54,760 nt of DNA, taken from contig NZ_MKGQ01000001.1 of NCBI RefSeq assembly GCF_001908105.1, positions 230,130-284,889 on the forward strand, given 5' to 3'. Shown here piece after piece: positions 1 to 10,229 of the stretch. The stretch's first letter is position 1, and each line of letters starts with the position of its first letter. A program made the position numbers and the translations under genes. Under the pieces are notes generated by a model, which had not been told where the DNA came from, searched no databases, and saw nothing but the letters and a program-made list of their open reading frames with translations. This DNA is from Xenorhabdus eapokensis. Lineage in GTDB: Bacteria > Pseudomonadota > Gammaproteobacteria > Enterobacterales > Enterobacteriaceae.

Positions 1-17
1 ATGATAAAATCTTGCTG

Positions 18-87
18 TGACATAGCCTTTTGTTCCTTTATTTCTCTATTTTTGACGACTTAAAGTTATAAAGGAGCGGCTATGTCA
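18..87. repeat. 10-bp inverted repeat in the yeaL leader
   Basis: TGACATAGCC at 18-27 is the exact reverse complement of GGCTATGTCA at 78-87. The right arm begins just after a strong AAGGAG motif and covers the ATG of the small reading frame at 82. An RNA hairpin could hide that start, but the loop is 50 bases long and chance is possible. Confidence 0.3.
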
Positions 88-165
88 TTTCAACTCACCC
101 TAAAAGTCGAGCATCGCGTTAAGTTATCATCTTTTCCATGCCAGAATGCATGTTGCCTGGATTAA
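82..165 (+). CDS. possible 27-residue small protein upstream of yeaL
   Basis: A 27-codon frame starts with ATG five bases after a strong AAGGAG ribosome binding site and ends 48 bases before yeaL. The product would begin MSFQLTLKVEHR and contains three cysteines near its end (CQNACC). I recognise no family. The ribosome binding site is the only positive evidence; a leader peptide or a remnant of a longer gene is equally possible. Confidence 0.22.
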   Translation: MSFQLTLKVEHRVKLSSFPCQNACCLD

Positions 166-213
166 AAAATAATCAAGCATTGTTCTGTTGGGGATGACAG
201 GAAATAAAAACTC

Positions 214-666
214 ATGAGTCACATTGATCCTACTTTGTTTATTTTGCTCGTGCTTGCTGGGCTTGGCATCATCAGCCATAACATGACCGTAACGCTTGCC
301 ATGTTATTTCTATTGGTAGTTCGTATCACACCATTGAATCAGTTTTTCCCTTGGGTGGAAAAGTACGGCTTGACGATAGGTGTCCTGATCCTGACTGTGG
401 GCGTCATGGCACCTATCGCAAGCGGGAAAATCTCCGCCCAGGAAATTTTTAGCTCGTTCTTAAATTGGAAATCACTGTTGGCTATTGTTGTTGGTGTCCT
501 GGTGTCATGGCTGGGAAGCCGTGGTGTGACTTTAATGTCTGGCCAGCCTTCTACCGTGGCTGGATTATTGGTCGGCACTGTGTTGGGCGTGGCGCTATTT
601 AAGGGCGTTCCGGTAGGCCCTCTGATTGCTGCTGGTATTTTATCGCTCATGATTGGTAAGTCGTGA
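214..666 (+). CDS. yeaL: YeaL-type inner-membrane protein (UPF0756/DUF441)
   Basis: This 150-residue, strongly hydrophobic protein has about four membrane segments (residues 7-40, 50-70, 85-105, 112-148) and very few charged residues. Length and sequence match the UPF0756 family represented by E. coli YeaL, whose function is not established. AGGAA lies ten bases before the ATG. Its last codons overlap the start of tmcA by 4 bases, so the two genes are probably translationally coupled. That pairing says nothing clear about function. Confidence 0.85.
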   Translation: MSHIDPTLFILLVLAGLGIISHNMTVTLAMLFLLVVRITPLNQFFPWVEKYGLTIGVLILTVGVMAPIASGKISAQEIFSSFLNWKSLLAIVVGVLVSWLGSRGVTLMSGQPSTVAGLLVGTVLGVALFKGVPVGPLIAAGILSLMIGKS

Positions 667-2804
667 TGGTGCCTATCTCATGGGCAATGTTGCAGGCACA
701 GATGCAACAGCAGGGACAACGCCGTTTAGTTGTTTTGAGTGGTGATCCGCAATGGAGTGAACTGATTGTTAATCAGCTAACAAAACAGTTTCAAGGGGAT
801 TGGTTAACGATTTCAGCCCATATATCCGGTGCTATTGATCCAACAAAAGCCGTCAGGTTGCTTGGTCGTGAATTCTTACATGGTGTTTTTGATGCCACAC
901 AAGGGCTTAATGCTGAGGCATTGGCGATACTGGTTGGTACATTAAAAGCGGGGAGCTGGCTGGTGATGCGTGTACCAGCCTGGTCACAATGGCCAGAACA
1001 GCCTGACGAAGATAGTTTGCGCTGGAATGAATCGGCAGGCATTATTGCAACGCCTAATTTTATTCGCCATATTCAGCAGCACATCCTTGCGTTTCCTGAA
1101 GTATTATTATGGCGTCAGGAAATACCTTTTCAGATATCTCAGATACCACCATTGCCTGCAACCGGAGCATGGCAGATGCCTGATGGTAACCCAACGGTAA
1201 GTCAGCAATCTATTCTTGAAGAATTGCTACAGGTTACGCGGGGCGTTTGGGTGATCACCGCACCACGGGGACGAGGAAAATCGGCTTTGGCAGGGATGTT
1301 GGTGCGATATTGGCGGGGAAAATGCTGGTTATGTGCCCCTGCAAAAATAACCACAGAAGTTATTCGGCGTTACTCCGGTATCTCAGATCCTGTTGAGCAG
1401 AAGCCTTTGGAACAAGAAACGCCTTTTTGGTCAGTAGACCATTTGTTGAAATATTGTCGAGCGAAAAAAGATAAGCAGGAAAATAAAAGCGATGCTGATT
1501 GGTTACTGATTGATGAAGCAGCCGCGATCCCAACACCACAATTAGCGGAATTGATCGGCTATTTTCCACGAGTATTGTTGACCTCAACAGTCCAGGGTTA
1601 TGAGGGAACGGGACGCGGTTTTTTGTTGAAACTCTGTGCTGAATTGCCTGATTGCCATATTCGTGAGCTGAAAACTCCCATGCGCTGGGCTGAAAATGAT
1701 CCATTGGAAACATGGCTGGATGGTGCCCTGTTATTCGACGATAAACCGCTCGTTGATGACACACGATTAAACACAGCAGAATTGCATTTTCATCCGATCT
1801 ATCAGCCTGAATGGTTACAACACTCCTCATTATTGCGCCAATTTTATGGCTTATTAACCAGCGCGCATTACCGTACATCTCCCCTTGATCTGCGGCGATT
1901 AATGGATGGTAACGGAATGACATTTTTGTCTGCTATTTCCAGGTCTCCAGAGCGTAAACAACAATTAATTGGCGCGTTGTGGATGGTGAATGAAGGGGGG
2001 TTGTCACAAACATTAGCGCATGAGATCTGGGCAGGCCGTCGGCGGCCAAGAGGTAATTTGGTGGCTCAATCTCTGGCGGCACATGGCGGTTTTCCGCAAG
2101 CTGCCACTTTGCGATCACAGCGAATCAGCCGCATTGCTGTGCAAGCGCAATATCGCCGTCGGGGTATCGCACAACATTTGATCATTCAGCAATGTCGGCA
2201 GGCCAGTAAACAAAAGCTGGATTTCATCTCTGTCAGTTTTGGTTATACCGCTGAACTATGGGCTCTTTGGCAAAAATGTGGTTTTCGCCTGGTGAGAATG
2301 GGAACTCAGCGAGAAGCTAGTAGTGGTTGTTATACCGCGATGGCGATTTTGCCTTTGAGTGAGCAGGGCGAACGATTTGCCCAATCCGCACAACAGCGAT
2401 TATCCAGAGATGCCAAAGGATTGGAATCGTTACTCGGCTTTGCCTTGCCCGTTGAGTATGATAGTGATGAACGGCTCAATAACAGTGATTGGCAGGAATT
2501 AGCGGGATTTGCATTTGCCCATCGTCCTCTGTCAGCATCTTATTTTGCATTACAGCGATTATTATTGAAGAGCAATCTGGCCTTGCCTGCATTGAGAAAA
2601 CATCTTCAACAGCGGCTAAGTATCGAACGCTGTGTCAGTGATTTATCGCTGAATGGCCGTAAGGCTCTATTAACCTACTGGCGTGAAGAGGCTGCGGGGG
2701 CATTGGCAAGCATCGATAAAATACTTGCCAGGCACTGGAGAGATTGGGTTATTTCTTGCGATCCCGCTGTGGCCAATCATCCTCATCATCCCATTGATCA
2801 TTAA
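663..2804 (+). CDS. tmcA: tRNA(Met) cytidine acetyltransferase TmcA
   Basis: TmcA makes N4-acetylcytidine at the wobble position of elongator tRNA-Met, using acetyl-CoA and ATP, in the cytoplasm. Seen here: an N-terminal domain (DUF1726-like, residues 1-150), an RNA-helicase-like ATPase with a Walker A loop (APRGRGKSA, about residue 200) and a Walker B-type DEAAAIPTP, then a GNAT acetyltransferase core with the acetyl-CoA loop QYRRRGIAQ near residue 495, and a C-terminal tRNA-binding tail. At 713 residues it is longer than the roughly 670 of E. coli TmcA; the extra sequence is partly a C-terminal extension ending in a His/Pro-rich tail. This tail runs 56 bases into the oppositely oriented ypfN. 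The start overlaps yeaL by 4 bases. Confidence 0.93.
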   Translation: MMVPISWAMLQAQMQQQGQRRLVVLSGDPQWSELIVNQLTKQFQGDWLTISAHISGAIDPTKAVRLLGREFLHGVFDATQGLNAEALAILVGTLKAGSWLVMRVPAWSQWPEQPDEDSLRWNESAGIIATPNFIRHIQQHILAFPEVLLWRQEIPFQISQIPPLPATGAWQMPDGNPTVSQQSILEELLQVTRGVWVITAPRGRGKSALAGMLVRYWRGKCWLCAPAKITTEVIRRYSGISDPVEQKPLEQETPFWSVDHLLKYCRAKKDKQENKSDADWLLIDEAAAIPTPQLAELIGYFPRVLLTSTVQGYEGTGRGFLLKLCAELPDCHIRELKTPMRWAENDPLETWLDGALLFDDKPLVDDTRLNTAELHFHPIYQPEWLQHSSLLRQFYGLLTSAHYRTSPLDLRRLMDGNGMTFLSAISRSPERKQQLIGALWMVNEGGLSQTLAHEIWAGRRRPRGNLVAQSLAAHGGFPQAATLRSQRISRIAVQAQYRRRGIAQHLIIQQCRQASKQKLDFISVSFGYTAELWALWQKCGFRLVRMGTQREASSGCYTAMAILPLSEQGERFAQSAQQRLSRDAKGLESLLGFALPVEYDSDERLNNSDWQELAGFAFAHRPLSASYFALQRLLLKSNLALPALRKHLQQRLSIERCVSDLSLNGRKALLTYWREEAAGALASIDKILARHWRDWVISCDPAVANHPHHPIDH

Positions 2805-2943
2805 GATCGCGGTGCGGGGGCAATTCGGGTTTGTTATCTAAGAAAGATTTTTTATCGACGCGACTGAGTGCTTTTACGGCATTAACAATAATGCCGATGA
2901 GCACTAACAGAACAACCCACCAATAATCTATCAACCAATTCAT
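2749..2943 (-). CDS. ypfN: YpfN family small membrane protein (UPF0370)
   Basis: The 64-residue protein has one N-terminal membrane helix ([18 protein letters not shown]) followed by a charged cytoplasmic tail. The tail contains the family signature [20 protein letters not shown], close to E. coli YpfN. Function is unknown. It lies downstream of dapE and the M15 peptidase on the same strand, as ypfN does near dapE in E. coli. Its last 56 bases are antisense to the end of tmcA; the conserved tail shows ypfN is the real gene there. Confidence 0.88.
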   Translation of the reverse strand: MNWLIDYWWVVLLVLIGIIVNAVKALSRVDKKSFLDNKPELPPHRDLNDQWDDEDDWPQRDRKK

Positions 2944-3040
2944 GGTATTTTCCTCAGAATGTTAAGAGCCTCTTCCATGAGGCTCGGAGCCTAATGTGTT
3001 ATTTCCGCTGATCTGTATGTTTTTCTGATTTACCGTTTTC

Positions 3041-3709
3041 TTAATCCATTATCCTGATGTATTTTTCAAATATATAGGATAGATTGGTTTTTAACCAGTT
3101 TATGCCGGCAATATCACGATCTTCCCAGGCATTCAATAGCACTTGTTCATCGAATAAATTTTCAGCTTCATGGGATAATGGCCAATAGCTGATATGCCAG
3201 GGTTCATAAGCTACGCCAGCATCGTGGCGCGTGAAGGGACGGTAGAAATCATAGTGAGACATGTTTTCTGTCAGCCAGTGAGTTAATGGCTCAAAGTACC
3301 CGCCGTTTTCATACTCCCACGGCTCTAGTTGCAATTTCTTACCTGCTGGCAGCAAAAAGGGATCATAAATATCCAATTCGGTGCCCCAATGATGGCGACT
3401 TGCCCCCGGCAGAGTTGACCAGCGGAGAATAGCCTCACAAAGTTCAGCTTCACGCATTTTCGAGATGTCAAGAGGTTGGCTATGATCATCTAATACCGGA
3501 CGTTGACCACGGAATTTCTCATTCCAGATAGTTTGTTGGCGTGTGAAATCGCGGAACGAACTGGCAGGTTGTAGCTTAAAACCTGCTTTGGCCGCCTCTT
3601 TCTGCATGGCAAGAAACGCTTTGGTGGCATTAAACTGCAAACGGTGACTGCCTGTAAGCGTGACCAGGTGATCCGTGGACAGGCCGCTCAGGGTTTCAGG
3701 TGTCATCAT
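3041..3709 (-). CDS. M15-family D-Ala-D-Ala carboxypeptidase-like metallopeptidase
   Basis: The 222-residue protein carries the zinc-site motifs of the M15 (VanY/LdcB) peptidases: [10 protein letters not shown] near residue 107, giving the first His and Asp ligands, and EPWHISYW near residue 167, giving the last His. These enzymes trim D-alanine or other C-terminal residues from peptidoglycan stem peptides. No signal peptide is visible, so it may be cytoplasmic and act on recycled muropeptides. Its start overlaps the stop of dapE by 4 bases (ATGA type), so it is translated with the enzyme that makes the diaminopimelate used in stem peptides. Exact substrate is an inference. Confidence 0.85.
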   Translation of the reverse strand: MMTPETLSGLSTDHLVTLTGSHRLQFNATKAFLAMQKEAAKAGFKLQPASSFRDFTRQQTIWNEKFRGQRPVLDDHSQPLDISKMREAELCEAILRWSTLPGASRHHWGTELDIYDPFLLPAGKKLQLEPWEYENGGYFEPLTHWLTENMSHYDFYRPFTRHDAGVAYEPWHISYWPLSHEAENLFDEQVLLNAWEDRDIAGINWLKTNLSYIFEKYIRIMD

Positions 3710-4833
3710 CGGATTAATTGCTCCATGGTACGTTGATAAATCAGGCTCAATGCTTGTAAATCAGACACCTTGACACATTCATTGATTTTATGGATTGTGG
3801 CATTGATTGGTCCCAATTCCACGATCTGCGCTCCCATTCTGGCAATAAAGCGTCCATCTGACGTACCACCACTGGTTGATAGCTCTGGCTTATACCCACA
3901 ATAGTGCTCAATGGATTCAACCACTGCATCAACAAGCGCCCCCTTTTTGGTCAGGAAAGGTTGGCCTGATAGCCACCAGTCAATCTCATGTTTTAGATCA
4001 TACTTTTTCAGCATATCTTCAACCCGTTGGCGAATTTCGGCATCAGTCAGTTCGGTACTGAAGCGGAAATTAAATTGAACCCACAGTTTACCAGGGATAA
4101 CGTTATTGCTGCCGGTTCCCGCCTGAATATTGGCAATTTGCATCGTGGTGGCAGGGAAAAATTCATTACCATTATCCCATTGAGTATTAACGAGTTCTTG
4201 CAGAAAAGGGAGTGAATGATGAATAGGGTTGTCCGCTAACTGTGGGTAGGCAACATGCCCCTGGGTGCCAAAAATGGTCAAGCTGGCGGTCAGGGAACCC
4301 CGCCGTCCGTTTTTGATCATATCCCCAAGGCATTTCTGGCTGGATGGCTCTCCCACCAGGCAATAATCTAAACGTTCATGACGAGCCATTAACGTTTCAA
4401 CAACCTTAACGGTGCCATTGATTGCATGAGCCTCTTCATCGGAAGTGATCAGAAAAGCCAGGCGGCCTTTGTGCTCAGGATTCTCTGCGACAAAACGTTC
4501 AGCCGCAACAACCATTGCCGCCAGAGAGCCTTTCATATCTGCGGCGCCGCGACCATATAGCATGCCATCACGAATAGCGGGTTCAAACGGAGGTGATTGC
4601 CACTGTGAGATATCACCGGCAGGAACGACATCGGTGTGTCCAGCAAGGGCAAAAGTGACGCCGGTTCCGCGATAAGCCCAAAAATTGAGGGTATCACCGA
4701 AAGGCATTCGCTCTATGGTAAAGCCAATGTTTTGCAGACGCTGGATAAGAAGTTCCTGACAACCTTGATCATCAGGGCTGACAGAAGGACGTTTGATTAA
4801 TTGTTGGGCAAGATCAATGACTGGACAGGTCAT
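3706..4833 (-). CDS. dapE: succinyl-diaminopimelate desuccinylase DapE
   Basis: DapE hydrolyses N-succinyl-LL-2,6-diaminopimelate to LL-diaminopimelate in the lysine and peptidoglycan pathway. The 375-residue length equals that of E. coli DapE. M20 dinuclear-zinc landmarks are all present: [10 protein letters not shown] (first His), [10 protein letters not shown] (bridging Asp), [11 protein letters not shown] (catalytic Glu), GEPSS, and the C-terminal NATIHKINE histidine. The start overlaps the end of yffB by 20 bases and the stop overlaps the M15 peptidase, so yffB-dapE-peptidase form one operon. Confidence 0.97.
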   Translation of the reverse strand: MTCPVIDLAQQLIKRPSVSPDDQGCQELLIQRLQNIGFTIERMPFGDTLNFWAYRGTGVTFALAGHTDVVPAGDISQWQSPPFEPAIRDGMLYGRGAADMKGSLAAMVVAAERFVAENPEHKGRLAFLITSDEEAHAINGTVKVVETLMARHERLDYCLVGEPSSQKCLGDMIKNGRRGSLTASLTIFGTQGHVAYPQLADNPIHHSLPFLQELVNTQWDNGNEFFPATTMQIANIQAGTGSNNVIPGKLWVQFNFRFSTELTDAEIRQRVEDMLKKYDLKHEIDWWLSGQPFLTKKGALVDAVVESIEHYCGYKPELSTSGGTSDGRFIARMGAQIVELGPINATIHKINECVKVSDLQALSLIYQRTMEQLIR

Positions 4834-5278
4834 AATTTTCTCTCCTTAGCGAGTTATACGAGAAAAACTGTTGATATTGTTCCGCGTTAAAACCAAGTAA
4901 ATACTTCTCTGTTTCTGCCACTTTGTTGTTTGAATCTGCTGAGCGTGAGACTAACAGAGGGCGTTTTATGATTGAAGGATACTCCAGCATGAGAGCCATG
5001 GCAGTTTCTGCATTGTTAATGGTTGCTTTTTGCTCGTCGGGTAATTTGCGCCACGTTGTTCCACGGGTATTCAGGAGGGATTCCCAGCTAACATGCTCAA
5101 TAAATGATTGGAGTAGCTCAGGGGATAGACCATCAACCCGATAATCATGAAATTGATAAGGTATTCCTTGATCTTCTAACCAACGACGTGCTTTTTTTAT
5201 GGTATCGCAGTTTTTGATACCGTAAAGAGTGGATATTGTGTGAGAAGTCGTATCTGGGTAAAAAGTGGTATTTGACAT
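4814..5278 (-). CDS. yffB: ArsC/Spx-family reductase-like protein YffB
   Basis: This is a thioredoxin-fold protein of the ArsC/YffB family, with the signature [19 protein letters not shown] (single redox Cys near residue 24) and [13 protein letters not shown]. coli YffB binds glutathione and may act as a glutathione-dependent thiol reductase; its true substrate is unknown. The frame has 154 residues, versus about 118 in E. coli. The extra sequence is a 15-residue N-terminal extension, supported by an AAGG ribosome binding site, and a C-terminal tail that overlaps dapE. First gene of the yffB-dapE operon, as in E. coli. Confidence 0.88.
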   Translation of the reverse strand: MSNTTFYPDTTSHTISTLYGIKNCDTIKKARRWLEDQGIPYQFHDYRVDGLSPELLQSFIEHVSWESLLNTRGTTWRKLPDEQKATINNAETAMALMLEYPSIIKRPLLVSRSADSNNKVAETEKYLLGFNAEQYQQFFSYNSLRRENYDLSSH

Positions 5279-5593
5279 GATGAGTGCCTTAGTTTTGTCT
5301 TATTCAACATATCCGACATAATGCGGGAAACTGGCTATTTTATCCAGATAACGCGTTCTTGCGCATATTTTCGGGCGACTTCTTCCTGACATTGATGTTG
5401 CAGGTGTTTAAATTATCAACAAAACAGATTGGCTGCATCTAAATAATTAGCTTATAAATAATATCATTATTTATTATGTGCGAAATTAATTTGTTCCTAA
5501 TTAGTTTATAATTCTTGATAACTCACAATTTCCCCATCGGCAAAAATGAGGGAAATTGTGTTTCGTATTGGGGTGTTAAGCAACAATCCAATG
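5279..5593. other. intergenic spacer between yffB and narP
   Basis: About 315 bases without a convincing gene. It holds the yffB promoter region on the minus strand and one clear hairpin close to the narP end (separate entry). No small reading frame with a good ribosome binding site was found. Confidence 0.5.
5524..5560 (-). terminator. hairpin downstream of narP
   Basis: CACAATTTCCC at 5524-5534 pairs perfectly over 11 bp with GGGAAATTGTG at 5550-5560. It sits 34 bases beyond the narP stop. No T run follows on the narP strand, so it may be a weak or RNA-stabilising structure. Confidence 0.45.
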
Positions 5594-6229
5594 TTAAATG
5601 AACTCTGTTTTTCTATGTTTTAGATAGATGATAGTGGCTTCGAGACGGGAACGTGATTTAAGTTTTTTCAATAAGTTACGAGTATGAACTTTCACGGTTT
5701 CTTCAGAAATAAAAAGGAAATCAGCAATTTCTTTATTTGTCATCCCTTCTGCAATTTCTTTTAAAACATCTAATTCACGTTTGGTTAATTTTGATAACGG
5801 ATCAACATAAAGATGGCGAGTAGATAAATATTGGTGGACTTTTTCACTGAACACGGCATGACCATCTATGGCTTTTTTTATGTTATTTAGCAGGGAAGTG
5901 AGATCGATGTCTTTTAATAAATAACCATTTGCACCGGAGTCAACCGCATCATAAATATCACTTCTGTGATCTGAATCGGAAAGTACCAGGATGTAAGAAT
6001 CAAGCCCTTTACGGCGGAGAGATTTAATCGTATCAATCCCTGAAAGGCCATGAATTTTCAAATCCATCAAAATAATGTCAGGCTTTATTTGGCAAGCGAT
6101 ATTAATTGCATCTTCACCATTGCCAGTTTCAGCAGTCACAATGAGTTCCCGTTCTAATTCAATCAACCCTTTTAAGCCGTGACGAATGATAGGATGATCA
6201 TCAACTATCATAACTGAATGATTATGCAT
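5594..6229 (-). CDS. narP: nitrate/nitrite response regulator NarP
   Basis: NarP is the DNA-binding partner of the NarQ/NarX sensors; when phosphorylated it controls anaerobic respiration genes. The 211-residue protein has a receiver domain (residues 5-120) with acidic pocket MIVDDH, phosphoacceptor Asp in DIILMDLKIHG near residue 55 and conserved GYLLKD, then a LuxR/FixJ helix-turn-helix (LTKRELDVLKEIAEGMTNKE...). Similarity to E. coli NarP runs end to end, including the KVFSE/AVFSEKVHQYL linker region. GGGAG lies upstream of the ATG. No narQ or narX is adjacent, so the sensor must be elsewhere. Confidence 0.82.
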   Translation of the reverse strand: MHNHSVMIVDDHPIIRHGLKGLIELERELIVTAETGNGEDAINIACQIKPDIILMDLKIHGLSGIDTIKSLRRKGLDSYILVLSDSDHRSDIYDAVDSGANGYLLKDIDLTSLLNNIKKAIDGHAVFSEKVHQYLSTRHLYVDPLSKLTKRELDVLKEIAEGMTNKEIADFLFISEETVKVHTRNLLKKLKSRSRLEATIIYLKHRKTEFI

Positions 6230-6764
6230 ATTCTTTCTCCCATATAGAAATGCAGGTCTATGTTTAATAAAACATAAAAGACAGACTTCTGCTTTATGTT
6301 AAATTGCCGTGTGATTTTTATAGAATATATTGAATCATCGTTAATGAGATTCTGGAAATATATCCTGATATAAAAATAGAAATGTCGCAAACAGGTTTAA
6401 CCACTCAGATTAAATTTACTTGCATAAGAAAGTGTGTTTCCTTAATTGTTAATAATTTTCCAAATAAATTTTGATGAATATTTTATAGATTAAGTTTTGT
6501 TTTTGTAAACTTATTTTAAAATTTAATTTAAAAATATATCTTTTATTAATTTATCAGGTTATTAATTAATGATGAAATACCTCCATATGGGTATCACCAG
6601 GAAATATCCATATAATATTCATTAACGTCAGTTTAATCGTCTGTTTGTTTTTTGTGCTTTTATTTTAAAGATTATGAACAAAATGCTGCTGACATCATGA
6701 TTTAACCTTCCGTAACTATTATACTGAGACCATTTTTACTAAGACATGACGCGTAAAGGATCTG
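6230..6764. other. AT-rich divergent promoter region narP / maeB
   Basis: About 535 bases between the divergent narP and maeB genes, strongly AT-rich with A/T runs (6430-6570) such as H-NS often covers. It holds a NarP-type box at 6578-6593. A -10-like TATACT sits near 6719-6724, about 40 bases before the maeB start. No gene is evident. Confidence 0.5.
6578..6593. promoter_or_regulatory. 7-2-7 NarP/NarL-type binding site
   Basis: TACCTCC-AT-ATGGGTA is an inverted pair of NarL/NarP heptamers (consensus TACYYMT) with the 2-base spacing that NarP prefers. The right heptamer is perfect on the reverse strand and the left differs only at its last base. It lies between narP and maeB, so it may serve narP autoregulation, maeB control or both. 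Confidence 0.55.
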
Positions 6765-9047
6765 ATGATGGATGAAAAATTAAAACAGAGTGCTCTTGAT
6801 TTTCATGAGTTTCCCCAACCTGGAAAAATTACGGTTACACCAACCAAGCCACTAGCAACGCAACGTGATTTGGCGTTGGCATATTCACCGGGTGTTGCTG
6901 CGCCTTGTCTTGAAATAGCAGAAGATCCTTTGGCAGCTTACAAATATACAGCACGTGGTAACCTTGTTGCGGTTATCTCTAACGGCAGTGCTGTCTTAGG
7001 GTTGGGTAATATCGGTGCATTAGCCGGTAAACCTGTTATGGAAGGAAAGGGGGTTTTGTTCAAGAAATTCTCTGGTATTGATGTTTTTGACATCGAAGTG
7101 GAAGAATCTAATCCTGATAAATTAATCGATATTATCGCAGCTCTGGAGCCCACTTTTGGTGGTATTAACCTCGAAGATATTAAAGCGCCAGAGTGTTTCT
7201 ACATTGAGCAAAAACTCCGTGAACGCATGAAAATTCCGGTATTTCACGATGATCAACATGGTACAGCAATTATTTGTACCGCAGCAGTGCTGAATGGATT
7301 GCGGGTTGTTAATAAAGACATTGGCAAGGTACGCATGGTTGTATCGGGGGCTGGTGCTGCCTCAATTGCTTGTATGAACCTGCTGGTAGCACTGGGTTTG
7401 CAACGTGAAAATATTGTCGTCTGTGACTCAAAAGGGGTTATCTATCGTGGCCGCGAAGAGAATATGGAAAAGACCAAGGCGGATTATGCCATTGAAGATA
7501 ATGGCAGCCGTACATTGGCAGATGTGATCCCTGATGCTGATATTTTTCTCGGTTGTTCAGGGCCAGGGGTGCTGACCCAAGACATGGTGAAAACCATGGC
7601 AAAAAATCCGCTTATTATGGCGTTAGCCAATCCAGAGCCAGAAATTTTGCCGCCATTGGCAAAAGCAGTACGCCCTGATGCAATTATTTGTACTGGCCGT
7701 TCCGATTTCCCTAATCAGGTGAATAACGTTCTTTGCTTCCCGTTCATTTTCCGTGGCGCATTGGATGTTGGGGCGACAACCATTAATGAAGAAATGAAGC
7801 TTGCCTGTGTACACGCGATTGCTGATCTTGCATTGGCTGAACAAAGTCAGGAAGTTGCTTCCGCCTATGGCGATCAAGAGCTGTTCTTTGGCCCTGATTA
7901 CATTATTCCAAAACCGTTTGATCCTCGCTTGATTGTAAAGATTGCGCCGGCGGTAGCGAAAGCCGCGATGGAATCAGGAGTGGCAACCCGTCCTATTACC
8001 GATTTCGGGGCATATATTGAGAAACTCAATGAGTTTGTCTATAAAACCAACTTATTCATGAAACCAATCTTTTCCCAAGCCAAAAAAGAGAAGAAACGGA
8101 TTGTATTGGCAGAAGGGGAAGATGTTCGTGTACTGCATGCGACACAAGAGCTCGTCTCCCTTGGGCTGGCATTCCCTGTCCTGATTGGCCGCCCTAGCGT
8201 TATTGAAATGCGGATTAAAAAGCAGGGATTGCACATTGAAGCGGGTAAAGATTTTGAAGTGGTGAACAATGAAAATGATCCACGTTTCAAAGAATATTGG
8301 CAAGAATATTACCAAATGATGAAACGCCGTGGTGTCTCGCAAGAGCAAGCGCGTCGGGCAGTGATTGGTAATCCAACGCTGATAGGTGCAATCATGGTAC
8401 ACCGCGGTGAAGCGGATGGCCTGATTTGTGGTACTGTTGGCAGCTACAGTGAACATTATCAAGTTGTGAAAGATGTGTTTGGCTTCCGTCAGGGCGTGCA
8501 TACCGCTGGTGCCATGAATGCTTTGATGTTACCGATGGGAAATACATTCATTGCCGATACTTATGTTAATGAAGATCCAAGCCCAGAAGAGTTGGCAGAA
8601 ATCACACTGATGGCGGCTGAAACTGTTCGCCGCTTTGGCATTGAACCTAAAGTCGCTCTGTTATCATGCTCAAGTTTTGGCTCTTCTGATTGTGATTCTG
8701 CCCAAAAAATGCGTAAAACATTGGCATTGGTTCAGCAAATGGCACCATCACTTGAAATTGACGGTGAAATGCACGGTGATGCTGCGCTGGTGGAAAGTAT
8801 CCGCCGCGATATCATGCCGGACAGCCCGTTGAAAGGTTCAGCAAATCTGTTAATTATGCCAAATATGGAAGCGGCTCGCATCAGCTATAACTTGCTGCGT
8901 GTCACCAGTTCAGAGGGGGTAACAGTTGGTCCAGTCTTGATGGGGGTTGCGAAGCCTGTTCATATCCTGACATCGATTGCTTCTGTACGTCGTATCGTGA
9001 ATATGGTGGCGTTGGCGGCCGTTGAAGCACAAACAGATCCACTGTAA
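6765..9047 (+). CDS. maeB: NADP-dependent malic enzyme MaeB (malic enzyme-phosphotransacetylase fusion)
   Basis: MaeB oxidatively decarboxylates malate to pyruvate and makes NADPH, linking the TCA cycle with pyruvate and gluconeogenesis. The 760 residues match E. coli MaeB (759). The N-terminal malic enzyme part (residues 1-420) shows [10 protein letters not shown], the substrate-binding FHDDQHGTA and the nucleotide-binding [10 protein letters not shown]. The C-terminal half (430-760) is the phosphate acetyltransferase-like domain that allosterically responds to acetyl-CoA and acetyl-phosphate. AAAGGA precedes the ATG. It stands alone and ends at a strong terminator. Confidence 0.96.
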   Translation: MMDEKLKQSALDFHEFPQPGKITVTPTKPLATQRDLALAYSPGVAAPCLEIAEDPLAAYKYTARGNLVAVISNGSAVLGLGNIGALAGKPVMEGKGVLFKKFSGIDVFDIEVEESNPDKLIDIIAALEPTFGGINLEDIKAPECFYIEQKLRERMKIPVFHDDQHGTAIICTAAVLNGLRVVNKDIGKVRMVVSGAGAASIACMNLLVALGLQRENIVVCDSKGVIYRGREENMEKTKADYAIEDNGSRTLADVIPDADIFLGCSGPGVLTQDMVKTMAKNPLIMALANPEPEILPPLAKAVRPDAIICTGRSDFPNQVNNVLCFPFIFRGALDVGATTINEEMKLACVHAIADLALAEQSQEVASAYGDQELFFGPDYIIPKPFDPRLIVKIAPAVAKAAMESGVATRPITDFGAYIEKLNEFVYKTNLFMKPIFSQAKKEKKRIVLAEGEDVRVLHATQELVSLGLAFPVLIGRPSVIEMRIKKQGLHIEAGKDFEVVNNENDPRFKEYWQEYYQMMKRRGVSQEQARRAVIGNPTLIGAIMVHRGEADGLICGTVGSYSEHYQVVKDVFGFRQGVHTAGAMNALMLPMGNTFIADTYVNEDPSPEELAEITLMAAETVRRFGIEPKVALLSCSSFGSSDCDSAQKMRKTLALVQQMAPSLEIDGEMHGDAALVESIRRDIMPDSPLKGSANLLIMPNMEAARISYNLLRVTSSEGVTVGPVLMGVAKPVHILTSIASVRRIVNMVALAAVEAQTDPL

Positions 9048-9067
9048 AAATCGAATTTATTTGTGTT

Positions 9068-9139
9068 CCCATTCCAACCATGAATGGGGGATAAAGGAGT
9101 GAACTACCCTGCTAGGCTTATGTTTAGCAGGGTATTTTT
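9068..9139 (+). terminator. rho-independent terminator after maeB
   Basis: TACCCTGCTA (9105-9114) and TAGCAGGGTA (9125-9134) form a perfect 10-bp stem followed by TTTTTA. A smaller hairpin, CCCATTC/GAATGGG (9068-9088), precedes it. Confidence 0.85.
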
Positions 9140-9143
9140 ATTT

Positions 9144-9162
9144 GTAAATAATTCTCATTATC
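9144..9162 (+). promoter_or_regulatory. Fur box candidate before the chaN-like gene
   Basis: The 19 bases ending CTCATTATC match 14 of 19 positions of the Fur consensus GATAATGATAATCATTATC, with a perfect right arm. They lie 41 bases upstream of the haem-associated lipoprotein gene, which fits iron repression. Confidence 0.55.
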
Positions 9163-9202
9163 TATAGTATGCGGGCAATTTTTCTTTTTATAATTAATAA
9201 TT

Positions 9203-10117
9203 ATGCAAATATTTCCCCGTATAACATCCACTTTTCTAACCGGTTCTCTCCTGTTTGGCGGTTGTTTTCTCACCGGTTGTACCGCAACGCTGACCAGCCC
9301 CCAAAATAGCTCTCAGTCAGCGCTGCAAACTCTTCCTGGTGAGTTGATGAGAACGGGGGCAGTGCTGGATATGAAAACAGGCAAGGCGATCACACCAAAT
9401 CAATTGCTGGAACAATTGGCGAATTACCCCCGTATTATTGTTGGTGAAAAACATGACAATCCTTACCATCACCAAATTGAGTTATGGTTAGTTCAGCAGC
9501 TTGCTCAGAAGCGTCCTCATGGTTCTGTATTACTGGAAATGATTAACCCAAACCAGCAAGAGAAAGTGAATAAGGTAAAAAGTTGGTTACAGGGCAATCC
9601 GATCGTCAGGGAAGAACGGATCCAGAATTTATTGGCCTGGCAACAGGGCTGGCCGTGGAAATGGTATGGCGACTTAGTTATGGCACTGATGAGGGCGCCT
9701 TATCCTCTGTTAGCAGCAAATCTGGATCGCAGTGAAATTGAACAATATAAGAATCAAAAAGTGGAAGATGAAAATTCACTTGTTTCTGAAGATGTCAAAC
9801 AGCTTATTGAGATCACTATTAAAAACTCCCATGACGGAAATATAGAGCCACAACTTCTTTCTTATATGACCAGGATCCAGCAAATGCGGGATCAACGGAT
9901 GGCAGAGCAGCTAATTAAGGCTCCACCGCCTGCTTTGCTATTTGCCGGAGGATATCACGCGGTAAAAACGATGGGGGTTCCTCAACATGTCAAAAAAATA
10001 GTGCCAAATGAAAAAGTAGTCGTCTTTGTTATTGCGGAAGAGGGGGTTTCGTTAAATAGCGAATATGCTGATTTTGTCTGGTTTACACCCAAGGTTAGCG
10101 AAGATATAACCAAATGA
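9203..10117 (+). CDS. ChaN-family haem-binding lipoprotein
   Basis: The 304-residue protein starts with a lipoprotein signal peptide (lipobox LTGC, Cys26). It carries the ChaN/DUF399 motif GEKHDNPYHH at residues 81-90 and a C-terminal FAGGYHAVK histidine segment. ChaN of Campylobacter jejuni is an outer-membrane lipoprotein that binds haem as a dimer and is linked to the ChaR receptor; PhuW is related. Here it heads a run with a TonB protein, oligopeptidase B and a TonB-dependent receptor, behind a Fur-like box. No good Shine-Dalgarno is visible before the ATG; the signal peptide supports this start. Haem handling is inferred from family and context. Confidence 0.8.
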   Translation: MQIFPRITSTFLTGSLLFGGCFLTGCTATLTSPQNSSQSALQTLPGELMRTGAVLDMKTGKAITPNQLLEQLANYPRIIVGEKHDNPYHHQIELWLVQQLAQKRPHGSVLLEMINPNQQEKVNKVKSWLQGNPIVREERIQNLLAWQQGWPWKWYGDLVMALMRAPYPLLAANLDRSEIEQYKNQKVEDENSLVSEDVKQLIEITIKNSHDGNIEPQLLSYMTRIQQMRDQRMAEQLIKAPPPALLFAGGYHAVKTMGVPQHVKKIVPNEKVVVFVIAEEGVSLNSEYADFVWFTPKVSEDITK

Positions 10118-10173
10118 TGGTAAGTATCACAAGGAAGTGATTAATTAACAAATAAAAATAGTTTTCATTTATA

Positions 10174-10196
10174 TATTGAATTGATTATCATTCATC
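10174..10196 (+). promoter_or_regulatory. weak Fur box candidate before tonB-like gene
   Basis: The core TGATTATCATT (10182-10192) matches 10 of 11 central bases of the Fur consensus, but the outer arms are poor. It lies about 35 bases before the tonB-like start, in the spacer after the ChaN-like gene. Confidence 0.4.
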
Positions 10197-10229
10197 TCAA
10201 TTTATCATTGACATAATGTGCTATAAGAG

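Noticed and set aside
1360..1923. 187-codon minus-strand frame inside tmcA
   Set aside because: Antisense to the conserved TmcA ATPase and acetyltransferase region; no motifs of its own.
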